Shown here in pieces: positions 1 through 8,728 of a stretch of DNA of 64,000 bases. Source of the DNA: Clostridium thermosuccinogenes. Lineage in GTDB: Bacteria > Bacillota > Clostridia > Acetivibrionales > DSM-5807. The stretch's first letter is position 1. Each line of letters starts with the position of its first letter. Position numbers and translations under genes: made by a program. The notes beneath the pieces are model-generated. The model did not search any database, was not told where the DNA came from, and worked only from the letters and a program-made list of their open reading frames with translations. The DNA lies in contig NZ_CP021850.1 of the NCBI RefSeq assembly GCF_002896855.1, positions 3,125,665-3,189,664 on the forward strand, read 5' to 3'.

Positions 1-101
1 GGATGCACTTCGGTTAATCTAAATCTAAAACCCCTTTCAGCCTCTGGGAGTTTCTCTCTGAAAATCTCCATTAACTTACTCTTCCTGTCATCGCAAATCA
101 T
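1..101 (-). CDS. possible 5' end of a gene running off the left edge
   Basis: A reading frame opens with ATG on the minus strand at position 101 and stays open to the window edge, giving about 33 charged residues beginning MICDDRKSKLMEIF. An in-frame stop lies just upstream of the ATG. I see no strong ribosome site, and the peptide matches no family I recognise. It could be the start of a gene or an old fragment. The next 185 bases, up to the small plus-strand gene, are very AT-rich and hold nothing else I can support. Confidence 0.25.
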   Translation of the reverse strand, partial: MICDDRKSKLMEIFREKLPEAERGFRFRLTEVH

Positions 102-286
102 ACTATTCTTATCTGTTTACTATACTATACCATAAGAGTGTTTCTGTCAATCTCTTTTTTATTAAACTTAAGTATTTCATTCTTCATTTTTTCTTAACAA
201 AATCTTCATCTATTCACCATTAAATCTTCAAAAGTTTTCTTTATTATATGTTTATAAAGTAACCAAATTTTCGAGGAGGTCTTGAT

Positions 287-478
287 ATGCACAAACACTA
301 TTACAGAAAACAAAATAATGTAGCACTTTCCCAGGATGAAGCTATACTGATAGGTTTTGTAAAGATCAAGCATGTAAATAGACTTAAAAAAAGAAAGGCT
401 AGAAATACTGCTAATTACTATTTCACTTTAGGCAGGGGCAGAAATTTCAAAAATATCTTTGAAAGCATTATTAGCTAG
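287..478 (+). CDS. small basic protein, function unknown
   Basis: The 63-residue product starts MHKHYYRKQ and has a basic middle (KKRKARN) and no membrane segment or Cys motif. A textbook AGGAGGT site sits 6 bases before the ATG, which is the main reason to believe it. An AT-rich upstream region with a TTAACA / TATAAAG-like pair could serve as promoter. It stands alone, 165 bases before the diguanylate cyclase gene. The basic character would suit nucleic-acid binding, but that is only inference. Confidence 0.5.
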   Translation: MHKHYYRKQNNVALSQDEAILIGFVKIKHVNRLKKRKARNTANYYFTLGRGRNFKNIFESIIS

Positions 479-643
479 CAGAATAGATTTGGAGTCTCCG
501 TTCCCCAAAACCTCTAGGATTACCCCCTCCAGAGATTTTCGGATTTTATATAAAATAAACTTTTTGCTTATGATGAAAAAATTTGATTATATTGCTTATT
601 AATAAATGTATGTAGCTTTTATTAAGCTGCAGAAAGGAAAACT

Positions 644-1333
644 ATGAAACTTAAAGTGCAGATTAGCTTACTAATAAGCATGCTTGCTGTCGGTCTAATT
701 TGCGGAATGTCATTTTATATTTTATTGGTGCCTCTTGGCAGCAAAAACCTCGTTCACTGCATTATTATGGGATTAACATTTGGTTTAGTGAATTATTTTG
801 TATCATATAAAATTTATGTAAGATACATTTTTCTAAAAGATACAAACAACTCATTAAAGCATGAGCTCAAATTGGATAAGCTGACTGGGTTATATAATAG
901 AGGCGCTTTTGATAATGACCTTCCGGAAATATCAAGCTATAATTATTATTCATTGGTATTGATAGATATAGACAACTTCAGAACCTTCAATAATGAATTC
1001 GGTCATAAAGCAGGAGATATAGTCCTAAAAAAAGTCAGTCAAACAATAAGAGCTAATATAAGGTTTAAAGATGCGGTTTATAGATATGGAGGTGAAGAAA
1101 TAATTATTGTACTGAAAGACTGCAGCAAAAAGAATGCATTCAATATTGCTGAGAAAATAAGAACAAGTATAAACCAACTAGATAATTCCCCGTATCCTAA
1201 TATAGCAGTTTCCTTAGGTGTATCAAGCTGTCCAGAAGACGGCAATGAATTCGATGAAGTTTTTGATGCCTGTGACAAAGCGCTGTTATTGGCTAAAAAG
1301 TCAGGTAAAAATCGAGCTATTGCTTATAATTAG
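644..1333 (+). CDS. membrane diguanylate cyclase (GGDEF)
   Basis: Predicted to make cyclic di-GMP from two GTP at the inner face of the membrane. Two hydrophobic segments (about residues 8-30 and 37-60) precede a GGDEF domain (about 75-225). The domain begins with the usual DKLTGLYNR and carries an intact active-site GGEE (about 149-152). RFKD, five residues upstream, fits an RxxD inhibitory I-site, so product feedback is likely. No separate sensor domain is present, so any signal must act through the membrane part. A GAAAGGA ribosome site precedes the ATG. The HD-GYP phosphodiesterase follows 31 bases downstream on the same strand, pairing synthesis and breakdown of the same messenger. Confidence 0.9.
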   Translation: MKLKVQISLLISMLAVGLICGMSFYILLVPLGSKNLVHCIIMGLTFGLVNYFVSYKIYVRYIFLKDTNNSLKHELKLDKLTGLYNRGAFDNDLPEISSYNYYSLVLIDIDNFRTFNNEFGHKAGDIVLKKVSQTIRANIRFKDAVYRYGGEEIIIVLKDCSKKNAFNIAEKIRTSINQLDNSPYPNIAVSLGVSSCPEDGNEFDEVFDACDKALLLAKKSGKNRAIAYN

Positions 1334-1364
1334 AATAACATTTTTTATGTTGACAGGTGGTAAT

Positions 1365-2651
1365 ATGAGAAGACTTTCCTTGCTGAGGTATTTTACAATC
1401 TACAGCCTTATTGCATTTGTCATTACGGGAGTAGTTCTTAGTTTTTTTATATCAAACCATATAAAGAATGATCAGCTTGAGAATACTAGAGAGATCACTC
1501 GTCTGACTTTAAACGCTTTACTGAAGAAAGAACTTGCACCTGATGATTTTAGTAGCACTTTATCAAAAGAGAAATTGGATACCTTACAAATAAAATTTAA
1601 TCAAGTTATCGAGGCTACTGATATTATTATGATAAAAATCTGGGATAAAAATGGTAATATCCTGTACTCTAGTAATTCCAGCCTTACCAGTCAGAATTTT
1701 GCTATTGATAAAGAACTTAAAGAAGCACTTTGCAATAAAAGTATAATTAAGATCTCTGAGCTTGATAATCAGTTAAACACGAACGCACTCAATAGCTTTA
1801 ATAAAGTTGTTAAAATATATGAACCTATTGAATTTAGCGGAAGTGTAACAGGTGTATTCGAAGTTTATATTCCTTATGACAGAATTCAACATCATGTAAA
1901 AGTTCTAAATAGAACTGTTGCCATTATCATGTCATTAGGACTTCTAATACTGTATTTATTATTATTGAGAATAATATATAATTCTTCAAAAACATTGATA
2001 TCTCAGAATCAGTCCCTACTGGATCAGAAATTTAAGCTTGAAGAATCCTACCGGAAACTGAATTCTACATATAAAAGTACTGTAAAAACATTAGCAAACG
2101 CGATTGATGTTAGAGATCCATATACAGCTGGTCATTCTGAACGTGTAGCTAAAATCTCGCTGGAAGTTGGGAAAATGCTTGGATTGGGAAGCAGCCAACT
2201 TGAATTGCTGGAACTCGCAGCGTTATTCCATGATGTAGGTAAGCTTGGTATACCCGATGAAATATTAAAGAAACCAGGCAAATTAACAGACTATGAGTTT
2301 GAAATAATAAAAGCTCATCCTCAGACTGGAGTAAATATCCTGGAGAATATTGATTTTCTAAAACAAACTTTACCAATAATTCTACATCATCACGAAAAAT
2401 TTTCAGGAGGCGGCTATCCCTCGGGTATTAAAGGAGATGAAATTCCTATTGAATCCCGTATTATCGCAGTAGCAGATACCTACGATGCTATGACATCAGA
2501 CAGACCTTACAGGAAAGGGCTGCCACATGACGATGCAATTTATGAAATAGTCAGAATGAAGGGAACACAATTTGACTCTAAAATTGTGGATGCCTTTTTA
2601 AAAGTTGATATTGAACAGTTAGGCATAAACGCAATAAAACTGACTAACTAA
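1365..2651 (+). CDS. membrane HD-GYP cyclic di-GMP phosphodiesterase
   Basis: Predicted to hydrolyse cyclic di-GMP. An N-terminal membrane anchor (about 10-30), an extracytoplasmic sensor region, a second membrane helix (about 185-205) and a short coiled linker lead into an HD-GYP domain (about 240-410). The metal-binding FHDVGKLGIP (near 289) and the HHHEKFSGGGYP signature (near 342) are complete, as is the VADTYDAMTSDRPYR segment. I chose the ATG at 1365 because GGTGG lies just upstream and the membrane anchor follows at once. The frame is open back to 1218, but that would overlap the diguanylate cyclase gene. Its stop codon overlaps that of the convergent kinase gene, with no terminator between. 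Confidence 0.9.
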   Translation: MRRLSLLRYFTIYSLIAFVITGVVLSFFISNHIKNDQLENTREITRLTLNALLKKELAPDDFSSTLSKEKLDTLQIKFNQVIEATDIIMIKIWDKNGNILYSSNSSLTSQNFAIDKELKEALCNKSIIKISELDNQLNTNALNSFNKVVKIYEPIEFSGSVTGVFEVYIPYDRIQHHVKVLNRTVAIIMSLGLLILYLLLLRIIYNSSKTLISQNQSLLDQKFKLEESYRKLNSTYKSTVKTLANAIDVRDPYTAGHSERVAKISLEVGKMLGLGSSQLELLELAALFHDVGKLGIPDEILKKPGKLTDYEFEIIKAHPQTGVNILENIDFLKQTLPIILHHHEKFSGGGYPSGIKGDEIPIESRIIAVADTYDAMTSDRPYRKGLPHDDAIYEIVRMKGTQFDSKIVDAFLKVDIEQLGINAIKLTN

Positions 2652-4006
2652 TTAATTGCAAATTCGATAATAACTTTTGTTCCTTTACCTACTTCACTCT
2701 CAATTCTTACTCTGCCGCCATGTGCTTCAACCAAAGCTCTGGTAATAGTTAGCCCGATTCCTGTTCCTCCTGTCCCACGACTCCTTGACAGATCACTCCT
2801 GTAAAACCTCTCAAATACATGCTTGATGTCTTCTTTAGGGATACCGATTCCTGTATCTTCAACAGTGACCCTGATTACATCCTTCAATTGTTCTAGGGAG
2901 ACCCGGACATCTCCATCTTCATTAGTATACTTACACGCATTTGATAAAATATTGATAAAGACCCGATTTAGACGGTCTTCATCACCCAAAAATTGAATGT
3001 CACCTTGAATCTCTTTATAGAGATGAATGTTTTTGCTAATGAAAAGCGGCTCAAAGCTTTCTACAATATTGCTCAGAAGCTCAGAAAGGTTGATTTCACT
3101 TTTATTAAGCTTAATTTCATCACTTTCGATAATAGATAGGTCTGAAAGCTCCTTAATCAATTTCGTAAGTCTGGTTATTTCACTATACACTATAGAAAGC
3201 TTTTCTATGTCCGGTGCCCATACGCCATCCATAAAAGCCTCAATATGGCTTTGAAGGGTAGACAAAGGAGTTCTCAGTTCATGGGCTATATCCGAAGTCA
3301 TTCTCTTTCTTAGTACATCTTGGTAATTCAATCTTTCTGCAAGCTCTTTCACTGATAACGACAAATCATGTAATTCATAGGTGTTTGTTATGACCTCATA
3401 TAACTTTTTATATTTCCCATCCTCAATAAGTTTAGCATTTTCTTTTATAAGATAAATAGGCGTTAAAAACTTTTTCGATATACGTGAACTATATAAGATT
3501 GCGATGATTAGCGAGAAAAGAAAAGCTACTGCAAAAGCACTGTTGATTGTTCGCAAAAATTGCTTATCCTCAACAGAAGATATAATGCTCCTGGGTCTTC
3601 CTACATCTATCGTTCCGATCTTGTTGCCTTTATAATTTAAAGGATAGCTTCGGAAAGAAAGACTACTATCATTGTCTTCTTTTCCTCTCATCATATCATG
3701 CATAGTCTCCGGTGTGCCGCTGCTCCATATAATGTTATTTTGAATATCCCTTAAGCGTATTGTCACAGCTTCACTATAGGCATAATGCATTATGCTCATA
3801 AGTGACTGTGGAGCTAACCCATTACTGTCACCATACACCTGTTCAACATACTGAACAACCTTCAGATCATCCCTGCTTCTGGTTTCTTTGATATAATCGG
3901 AGAAGAAAAGGTTTATGCTAATATTTGTAACTAACGTTATAAATCCTATAGACAACATTGCTACAAATATAAAGTATTTGCCTAACTGTCTGCTTATCCT
4001 GGTCAT
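2648..4006 (-). CDS. sensor histidine kinase (EnvZ/PhoR-like)
   Basis: Membrane sensor kinase that should phosphorylate the response regulator encoded just upstream. It has a membrane helix at about 10-32, an extracytoplasmic sensor, a second helix near 155-177 and a HAMP-like linker. A HisKA domain with the phospho-accepting His in DIAHELRTPLS (near 243) is followed by a HATPase domain with N box (SNACKYTNEDG), G1 (DTGIGIP) and G2 (GTGIGL). The ATG at 4006 is preferred: GAAGGTGA lies 5 bases upstream and the regulator's stop is one base away, indicating one operon. A longer frame to 4039 would only add residues overlapping the regulator. The stimulus cannot be read from sequence. Confidence 0.9.
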   Translation of the reverse strand: MTRISRQLGKYFIFVAMLSIGFITLVTNISINLFFSDYIKETRSRDDLKVVQYVEQVYGDSNGLAPQSLMSIMHYAYSEAVTIRLRDIQNNIIWSSGTPETMHDMMRGKEDNDSSLSFRSYPLNYKGNKIGTIDVGRPRSIISSVEDKQFLRTINSAFAVAFLFSLIIAILYSSRISKKFLTPIYLIKENAKLIEDGKYKKLYEVITNTYELHDLSLSVKELAERLNYQDVLRKRMTSDIAHELRTPLSTLQSHIEAFMDGVWAPDIEKLSIVYSEITRLTKLIKELSDLSIIESDEIKLNKSEINLSELLSNIVESFEPLFISKNIHLYKEIQGDIQFLGDEDRLNRVFINILSNACKYTNEDGDVRVSLEQLKDVIRVTVEDTGIGIPKEDIKHVFERFYRSDLSRSRGTGGTGIGLTITRALVEAHGGRVRIESEVGKGTKVIIEFAIN

Positions 4007-4007
4007 G

Positions 4008-4703
4008 CTATTCACCTTCAAACTTGTATCCAACCCCATATACCGTCACTATATAGTGTGGTTCTTTCGCATCATCTTCAATTTTCTGACGCAAATTTTT
4101 AATATGAGTATCCACAGTACGGTCGTAGCCTTCAAAATCATATCCAAAAGCCAGGTTAACCAACTGACTTCTTGTAAACACCTTATGAGGATTTTGTGCA
4201 AGTGTTAGGAACACTTTAAATTCATTGGGTGTTAAATTTACTATTTCACCAGCCTTTTTGACAATATGTTTAGGAATATCAATAAACAAATCACCATTAT
4301 TGAACTCTAAAACATCAGATACCGCCGAATTGCCTTTAGTTCGCCTTAGGATAGCTCTCACTCTGCCGACAAGTTCACGGGGGCTAAAGGGTTTCGTCAG
4401 GTAGTCATCGGCACCGATATATAAACCGGTTATCTTATCTTCCTCACTGCTCTTTGCGGTAAGCATCAAAATCGGAATATCAGATTCCTTTCTTATAAGC
4501 CTGCAAATTTCTTCGCCTGATATATCCGGAAGCATAAGATCAAGTATCACAAAGTCAGGGCTAATCTCATGAAACAGTTCCATAGCTCTATTACCCCGTT
4601 CCGCTGTATGGACCTCATAAGACTCAATTGTAAGATATTCCTTTACTACTTTGAGGAGGTTGACCTCATCATCAACCACCAATATTTTTTCATTCATTTG
4701 CAT
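4008..4703 (-). CDS. OmpR-family response regulator
   Basis: A 231-residue two-domain regulator. The receiver has the acidic pair DDE near the start, the phospho-accepting Asp in FVILDLMLPD and the conserved Lys in TKPFSPREL. The winged-helix DNA-binding domain ends in IVTVYGVGYKFEG. AGGAGGT sits just before the first ATG; a second ATG two codons later is also possible. It forms an operon with the kinase gene. It closely resembles the orphan regulator at 7873-8568 in length and motifs, which suggests duplication. Its upstream region is cut short by the transposon, so its native promoter may be altered. Confidence 0.92.
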   Translation of the reverse strand: MQMNEKILVVDDEVNLLKVVKEYLTIESYEVHTAERGNRAMELFHEISPDFVILDLMLPDISGEEICRLIRKESDIPILMLTAKSSEEDKITGLYIGADDYLTKPFSPRELVGRVRAILRRTKGNSAVSDVLEFNNGDLFIDIPKHIVKKAGEIVNLTPNEFKVFLTLAQNPHKVFTRSQLVNLAFGYDFEGYDRTVDTHIKNLRQKIEDDAKEPHYIVTVYGVGYKFEGE

Positions 4704-4913
4704 CCGACCTCCTTTATAGAACTTATGTCAACACTTAAAACTATGTTGTTTCTGCCCCGGATAAATGTCCCGGAGTTGCTCAAGTTGCGTGACCGTTTGC
4801 ACGTATGCTAATATCTTCCTGGAAGAAAAAAAGGAGGATATGATAAGAGCTTTGAATATATATGTTAAGTGTTCCAGCACCTAACCCTCAAAGCCCTTTA
4901 ACACATTTGTAAT

Positions 4914-5480
4914 ATGATAATAGCATATCTGGGGCGGAATGTTAAGGAGTATCGCAGAAATTGTTTAAAATTTTTGGAAAGGCTGGAGTTGATATGCCCG
5001 AAATGCGGCGGGAAAACAACCTTTCATGACAGATATGCACGTCATGTGCATATGGGCGAGGAAATTGAATGGATTAACATATTCCGTGTAATCTGTAGCA
5101 AGTGTGGGAAGACACATGCAATCATACCGGATTTCATCAGGCCGTATAAGCATTACTCGGCTTGTGATAGCGAGCTGGTCCTTCGGGACCAGGAGGACGG
5201 TATACCTCTTGAGGAGATTGAGACTGCCGCCAGCATATCCACATTAAGGCGGTGGGTAGAAGAATTCAGGCAACGGGGGCGGCAAGCTGCAGGAGCATTA
5301 AGAGCTATACTGTACAGGTATTATGGCAAGTTTGTCAATGAGCTGGAGATGATAGAAACAAAGGTATTCCACATGATTGAGCGGCTGCTTGGGTTACTGC
5401 CGCAGATAGAAAGCAGCCATCTTGCCATAGGTGAAACGAATATGTGGCTAACAAATCATCTGGCAGGAGTATTTGTATAG
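4914..5480 (+). CDS. DUF6431-type zinc-ribbon protein of the transposon
   Basis: A 188-residue protein with two CxxC pairs (CPKCGG near residue 28 and CSKCGK near 62) that should form a zinc ribbon. A helical region follows with ISTLRRWVEEF, resembling a helix-turn-helix. This matches the DUF6431 proteins I know beside transposases of this type. Its role is unknown; target or end recognition is a reasonable guess. There is no clear ribosome site before the ATG. It lies 78 bases ahead of the transposase and is probably co-transcribed with it. Confidence 0.7.
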   Translation: MIIAYLGRNVKEYRRNCLKFLERLELICPKCGGKTTFHDRYARHVHMGEEIEWINIFRVICSKCGKTHAIIPDFIRPYKHYSACDSELVLRDQEDGIPLEEIETAASISTLRRWVEEFRQRGRQAAGALRAILYRYYGKFVNELEMIETKVFHMIERLLGLLPQIESSHLAIGETNMWLTNHLAGVFV

Positions 5481-5558
5481 AAAATTCCCACATAGTTTGC
5501 GTAGCTGTCCGGAGTTCCCTTCTGATAGGCTTTAGGAAAAAGCACAGGAGGGATCGAA

Positions 5559-6893
5559 ATGATAAACAATGAAGTATTGGAAAAAGCATTAAAGAAACAT
5601 GAGATCATATCGCCGCTATTGCAGCCGGATCTGGATGAGGCGGAAAAGCGGAGAATACGGCAGGAGATACTTGAGAGGGAAGGAATTTCGGAAAGGACAC
5701 TTCGGAGGTATCTTGCAGCGTACCGGGAGAATGGTTACGAAGGGCTATTACCAAAGATACGAAAAGATACAGGGCAACAAAGAGCGATATCTCAGGAAAT
5801 ATTAGATCGGGCAATCGAAATAAAACAGGAACTGCCGGAGAGAAGTGTCAGGAGGATCATAAAGATCCTTGAAGGCGAAGGGATTGTCAAAAAAGGAAGT
5901 GTCTCCAGAAGCACCTTGTCCAGGCATCTTTTGAAGATGGGCTTTGGTGCAAAAGACTTCAGAAATGTTCGTATAGAAGGAACGACAGCCCGCCGGTTCG
6001 TCAAAAACGGAAGGAACACATTGTGGCAGGCAGATATCAAATACGGTCCGTACATACCGACTGCCGACGGCGGTAAGAAACGGACATACATGGTGGCATT
6101 TATTGACGATGCGACGAGGCTGGTGTGTCATGCAGAATTTTACGACAATCAGAGGCTTCCGATATTGGAAGACAGTTTTCGCAAGGCAATATTGAAATAC
6201 GGCAAGCCGGAGGCAGTATACGTTGACAATGGCAAGGTATTTATCTCGAAATGGTTCAGAGTAGCATGTGCAAAGCTGGGAATCCGTCACATGAACACAA
6301 AGGCGTATTCTCCGGAGAGCAAAGGCAAGATTGAGAGGTTCAATGCCACAGTTGAAGAGTTTTTCCAGGAGATATCGCTGGAGAAAGCAAAAAGCCTGGA
6401 GGAACTTAACCGCAAATTTCGGGTATGGCTGGATGAAGGGTACAACGGGAAGCCTCATAGCAGTTTAAAAGGGGTTTCTCCATCGCAGGCGTATGCAAGT
6501 GATCCAAAGAAGGTGCGGTTTGCAACTCCTGAAGAATGCCGGGACGCATTTTTATGGGAAGATACAAGGAAAGTTGACAACACAGGCTGTTTCAAGCTGC
6601 AAGGGATAGAATATGAAGCCGGAATCGAATACATAGGCAAAAAAGTGGATGTGCGGTATGATCCTTTTGATATGAGCCTTCTGGAGATATGGTACAATGG
6701 TGAGCGCCGAAAGACAGCAACCCCGCTGAAGGTTGGGGAATACTGCTCAAAGGTTGAAAAAACACCAGCAACGAAATCGGCGACTCATTCACGGCTATTA
6801 AAAATATATGAGAGCGAGAATGAAAAGAGGCAAAAACGGCAGACCGGAGCATTAACCTTCAGGAGCATGAAGGGCGGTGACAGAAATGTTTGA
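5559..6893 (+). CDS. DDE transposase (rve/Mu-type)
   Basis: A 444-residue transposase. An N-terminal helix-turn-helix region (ISERTLRRYL and a second, RSTLSRHLL) should bind the element ends. The RNase-H-like core has the catalytic triad D in WQADIKYG, D in YVDNGKVF and E in SKGKIERF. A beta-rich Mu-type C-terminal domain follows (about 320-430). The start has GGAGGGA just upstream (CAGGAGGGATCGAAATG). The 3' end overlaps the ATPase reading frame, as in other transposase/ATPase pairs. The frame is intact, so the element may be active if its ends are complete. Confidence 0.88.
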   Translation: MINNEVLEKALKKHEIISPLLQPDLDEAEKRRIRQEILEREGISERTLRRYLAAYRENGYEGLLPKIRKDTGQQRAISQEILDRAIEIKQELPERSVRRIIKILEGEGIVKKGSVSRSTLSRHLLKMGFGAKDFRNVRIEGTTARRFVKNGRNTLWQADIKYGPYIPTADGGKKRTYMVAFIDDATRLVCHAEFYDNQRLPILEDSFRKAILKYGKPEAVYVDNGKVFISKWFRVACAKLGIRHMNTKAYSPESKGKIERFNATVEEFFQEISLEKAKSLEELNRKFRVWLDEGYNGKPHSSLKGVSPSQAYASDPKKVRFATPEECRDAFLWEDTRKVDNTGCFKLQGIEYEAGIEYIGKKVDVRYDPFDMSLLEIWYNGERRKTATPLKVGEYCSKVEKTPATKSATHSRLLKIYESENEKRQKRQTGALTFRSMKGGDRNV

Positions 6894-7689
6894 GCAGTAC
6901 TACAACTTTCTGCACACGCCGTTCACCCGGGATATACCGGAGAAGCATTTGTATAGCAATCCGGAGCTGGAAGAGGTCTGCAGCAGGCTTGAGTATGCGG
7001 CCCGGAACCGGTTGTTTGCAGTGATAACGGGAGATGTTGGTACAGGAAAGACCACAGCCATAAGGAAGTTTGTTGGGGCGCTGGACAGCAACCGGTACAA
7101 GGTAATGTACATAAGCGATTCGGCGTTGACACCGAGGAATTTTTACTGGGAAGTATTGAACCAGCTGGGATGTGAAGCGAAATTCTACAGGAGCGATGCA
7201 AAACGACAACTAACGAGAGAGATCAGCAACCTGATTGAAATACAGAGACGTATTCCTATAATCATCACAGATGAGGCACACCTACTTTCAAGGGAGATGC
7301 TGGAGGAAATCCGGTTTTTACTAAACTTCAGGATGGATTCGTATAACCCAATGAGTTTAATCCTGGTAGGCCAGAGTGAGTTGAAGGACATCCTGAAGAA
7401 GCAGATATATGAGGCAATATGCCAGCGAATAGATATCCGATATCATATGATGCCATATGATCGGCAAAGAACCGGTGAATACATAAGAAAGCACCTGGAG
7501 TATGCAGGAGAAAGCCGGGAGATATTTACGGATATGGCGGTAGACGAGATATATGAATATTCTCATGGAGTACCGCGAAAAATCAACCGGGCGTGTACAG
7601 CTTGCCTTTTACATGGGGCACAGGTACAGAAAAAAATCATAGACGATCATGTGGTAAGGCTTATTGTTGAGGAAGAATTGAACTGGTAG
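6886..7689 (+). CDS. ExeA/TniB-like AAA+ ATPase of the transposon
   Basis: A transposition-helper ATPase likely to choose targets and stimulate the transposase, as TniB, IstB and MuB do. Walker A is GDVGTGKTT (near 48), Walker B is IIITDEAHLL (near 127), and arginine-rich sensor regions lie further on. It opens with FYNFLHTPF-type residues typical of ExeA-like proteins. I prefer the ATG at 6886; a GTG at 6877 would extend it by three residues. It overlaps the transposase end by a few bases. A perfect 10-base inverted repeat follows 7 bases after the stop. Confidence 0.85.
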   Translation: MFEQYYNFLHTPFTRDIPEKHLYSNPELEEVCSRLEYAARNRLFAVITGDVGTGKTTAIRKFVGALDSNRYKVMYISDSALTPRNFYWEVLNQLGCEAKFYRSDAKRQLTREISNLIEIQRRIPIIITDEAHLLSREMLEEIRFLLNFRMDSYNPMSLILVGQSELKDILKKQIYEAICQRIDIRYHMMPYDRQRTGEYIRKHLEYAGESREIFTDMAVDEIYEYSHGVPRKINRACTACLLHGAQVQKKIIDDHVVRLIVEEELNW

Positions 7690-7696
7690 TTAATAT

Positions 7697-7726
7697 GCCC
7701 TGTCCGTATACATCTGCGGACAGGGC
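7697..7726 (+). terminator. 10-bp perfect hairpin after the transposon ATPase
   Basis: GCCCTGTCCG and CGGACAGGGC pair around a 10-base loop directly after the ATPase stop. No T-run follows, so this is either a weak terminator or an mRNA-stabilising end. Confidence 0.5.
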
Positions 7727-7741
7727 TAATGAGCAAAACTA

Positions 7742-7786
7742 GCGGTCAAAAAGAATGAGCAGATTGCGGTCAAAGAGGCCGAACAG
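7742..7786. repeat. two 21-bp direct repeats at the transposon right end
   Basis: Copies at 7742-7762 and 7766-7786 share GCGGTCAAA..G...GA.CAG at a 24-base period. Repeated binding sites at the ends are normal for transposases of the Mu/Tn7 type. A related inverted copy is seen at 4776-4796. Confidence 0.6.
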
Positions 7787-7872
7787 CGACACTATGTCAT
7801 TAAATAGCATAGTATAACCACTAGTACCTTTTAAAGGCATATAACAATGAAAATGCTGATGCCTATCCAAAA

Positions 7873-8568
7873 TTACTGTTCAAACCCGAATCTGTAACCT
7901 ACACCGTGAACTGTAAGAATGTATTCAGGTAGCTTAGGATCTGTTTCTATTTTGTGTCTTAAATTCTTAATATGTGTATCAACTACTCTGCTATACCCGG
8001 AATAACTATCTTTAAATGCATCTTTAACCAGTTCTTCCCTGGTTAAAGTTTTATTAGAATACTTGATTAAAGTCATTAACAATTTATATTCATTTGGGGT
8101 TAGCTTAACCAATTCTCCATCCTTTTTGACTTCATACTTAATAGTATCCACTACCAAATCATCATTATTAAAAGAAACGCGGTTATCTAGAGGAATAGAA
8201 TCTTCAGTTGACCTTCTTAACAATGCCGAAACTCTTGCCACAAGCTGTCTCGGGCTAAAAGGCTTGGTTACGTAATCATCCGCTCCTATGTGCAATCCAT
8301 TAAGTATATCTTCTTCTTTTACTTTTGCTGTTAACATAATAATAGGCACTGCAGATTTTTTTCTAATAATAGTGCAAACTTCTTCACCCGGTATATCAGG
8401 AAGCATAAGGTCTAGTATTATCAGTGACGGTATAATCTCGTCAAACTTTTGAAGAGCCTGCTTTCCGTCAAAGGCTGTGTATACAGTATAGCCGCTTTTT
8501 TCAAGGTATGATTTCACTACGCTTATAATATTTTTCTCATCATCAACAACAAGAATGTCTCTCTTCAT
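7873..8568 (-). CDS. orphan OmpR-family response regulator
   Basis: A 231-residue regulator with receiver and winged-helix domains. The acidic DDE, the phospho-acceptor in LIILDLMLPD and TKPFSPRQL are all present, and it ends in LTVHGVGYRFG. The whole protein runs parallel to the regulator at 4008-4703. AAGGAGAGG lies before the ATG. A partner kinase would be expected directly downstream on the minus strand, but the next 180 bases hold no kinase sequence and then the transposon begins. It is therefore either a true orphan, perhaps fed by the neighbouring kinase, or the survivor of a pair that lost its kinase when the transposon entered. Confidence 0.9.
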   Translation of the reverse strand: MKRDILVVDDEKNIISVVKSYLEKSGYTVYTAFDGKQALQKFDEIIPSLIILDLMLPDIPGEEVCTIIRKKSAVPIIMLTAKVKEEDILNGLHIGADDYVTKPFSPRQLVARVSALLRRSTEDSIPLDNRVSFNNDDLVVDTIKYEVKKDGELVKLTPNEYKLLMTLIKYSNKTLTREELVKDAFKDSYSGYSRVVDTHIKNLRHKIETDPKLPEYILTVHGVGYRFGFEQ

Positions 8569-8728
8569 TATCTATTCCTCTCCTTCCTTTTTACCTTTTT
8601 GAATATTTATCTGCATTGTGATATGCTCAGATTACTAATTGCGTTATAATAACATCAAAGTGTTAGATAAGGATAACTAACACTTTTAAAAGCAGATGCT
8701 TATGAAGTTGTACAGCTGCAAACAATAT

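Larger units (their letters stand above)
4776..7795. mobile_element. three-gene DDE transposon with DUF6431 and ExeA-like ATPase
   Basis: Three plus-strand genes (DUF6431-type protein, DDE transposase, AAA ATPase) sit between two minus-strand response-regulator genes and have higher GC than their surroundings. A DDE transposase with a partner ATPase is the plan of Mu, IS21 and Tn7-type elements. Two 21-base direct repeats lie at the right end. A single degenerate copy, TGCTCA with TGACCG, lies inverted at the left (about 4776-4796). I could not fix exact ends or a target-site duplication. Both flanks show ATGTCA (near 4725 and 7795), which is suggestive only. Confidence 0.7.

Noticed and set aside
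5802-6458. Long minus-strand frame opposite the transposase
   Set aside because: It lies fully antisense to the conserved catalytic core and gives Cys/Phe-rich nonsense typical of shadow frames.
4720-7800. ATGTCA at both flanks as transposon target-site duplication
   Set aside because: The bases next to it do not give matching terminal repeats, so the ends cannot be fixed from this alone.
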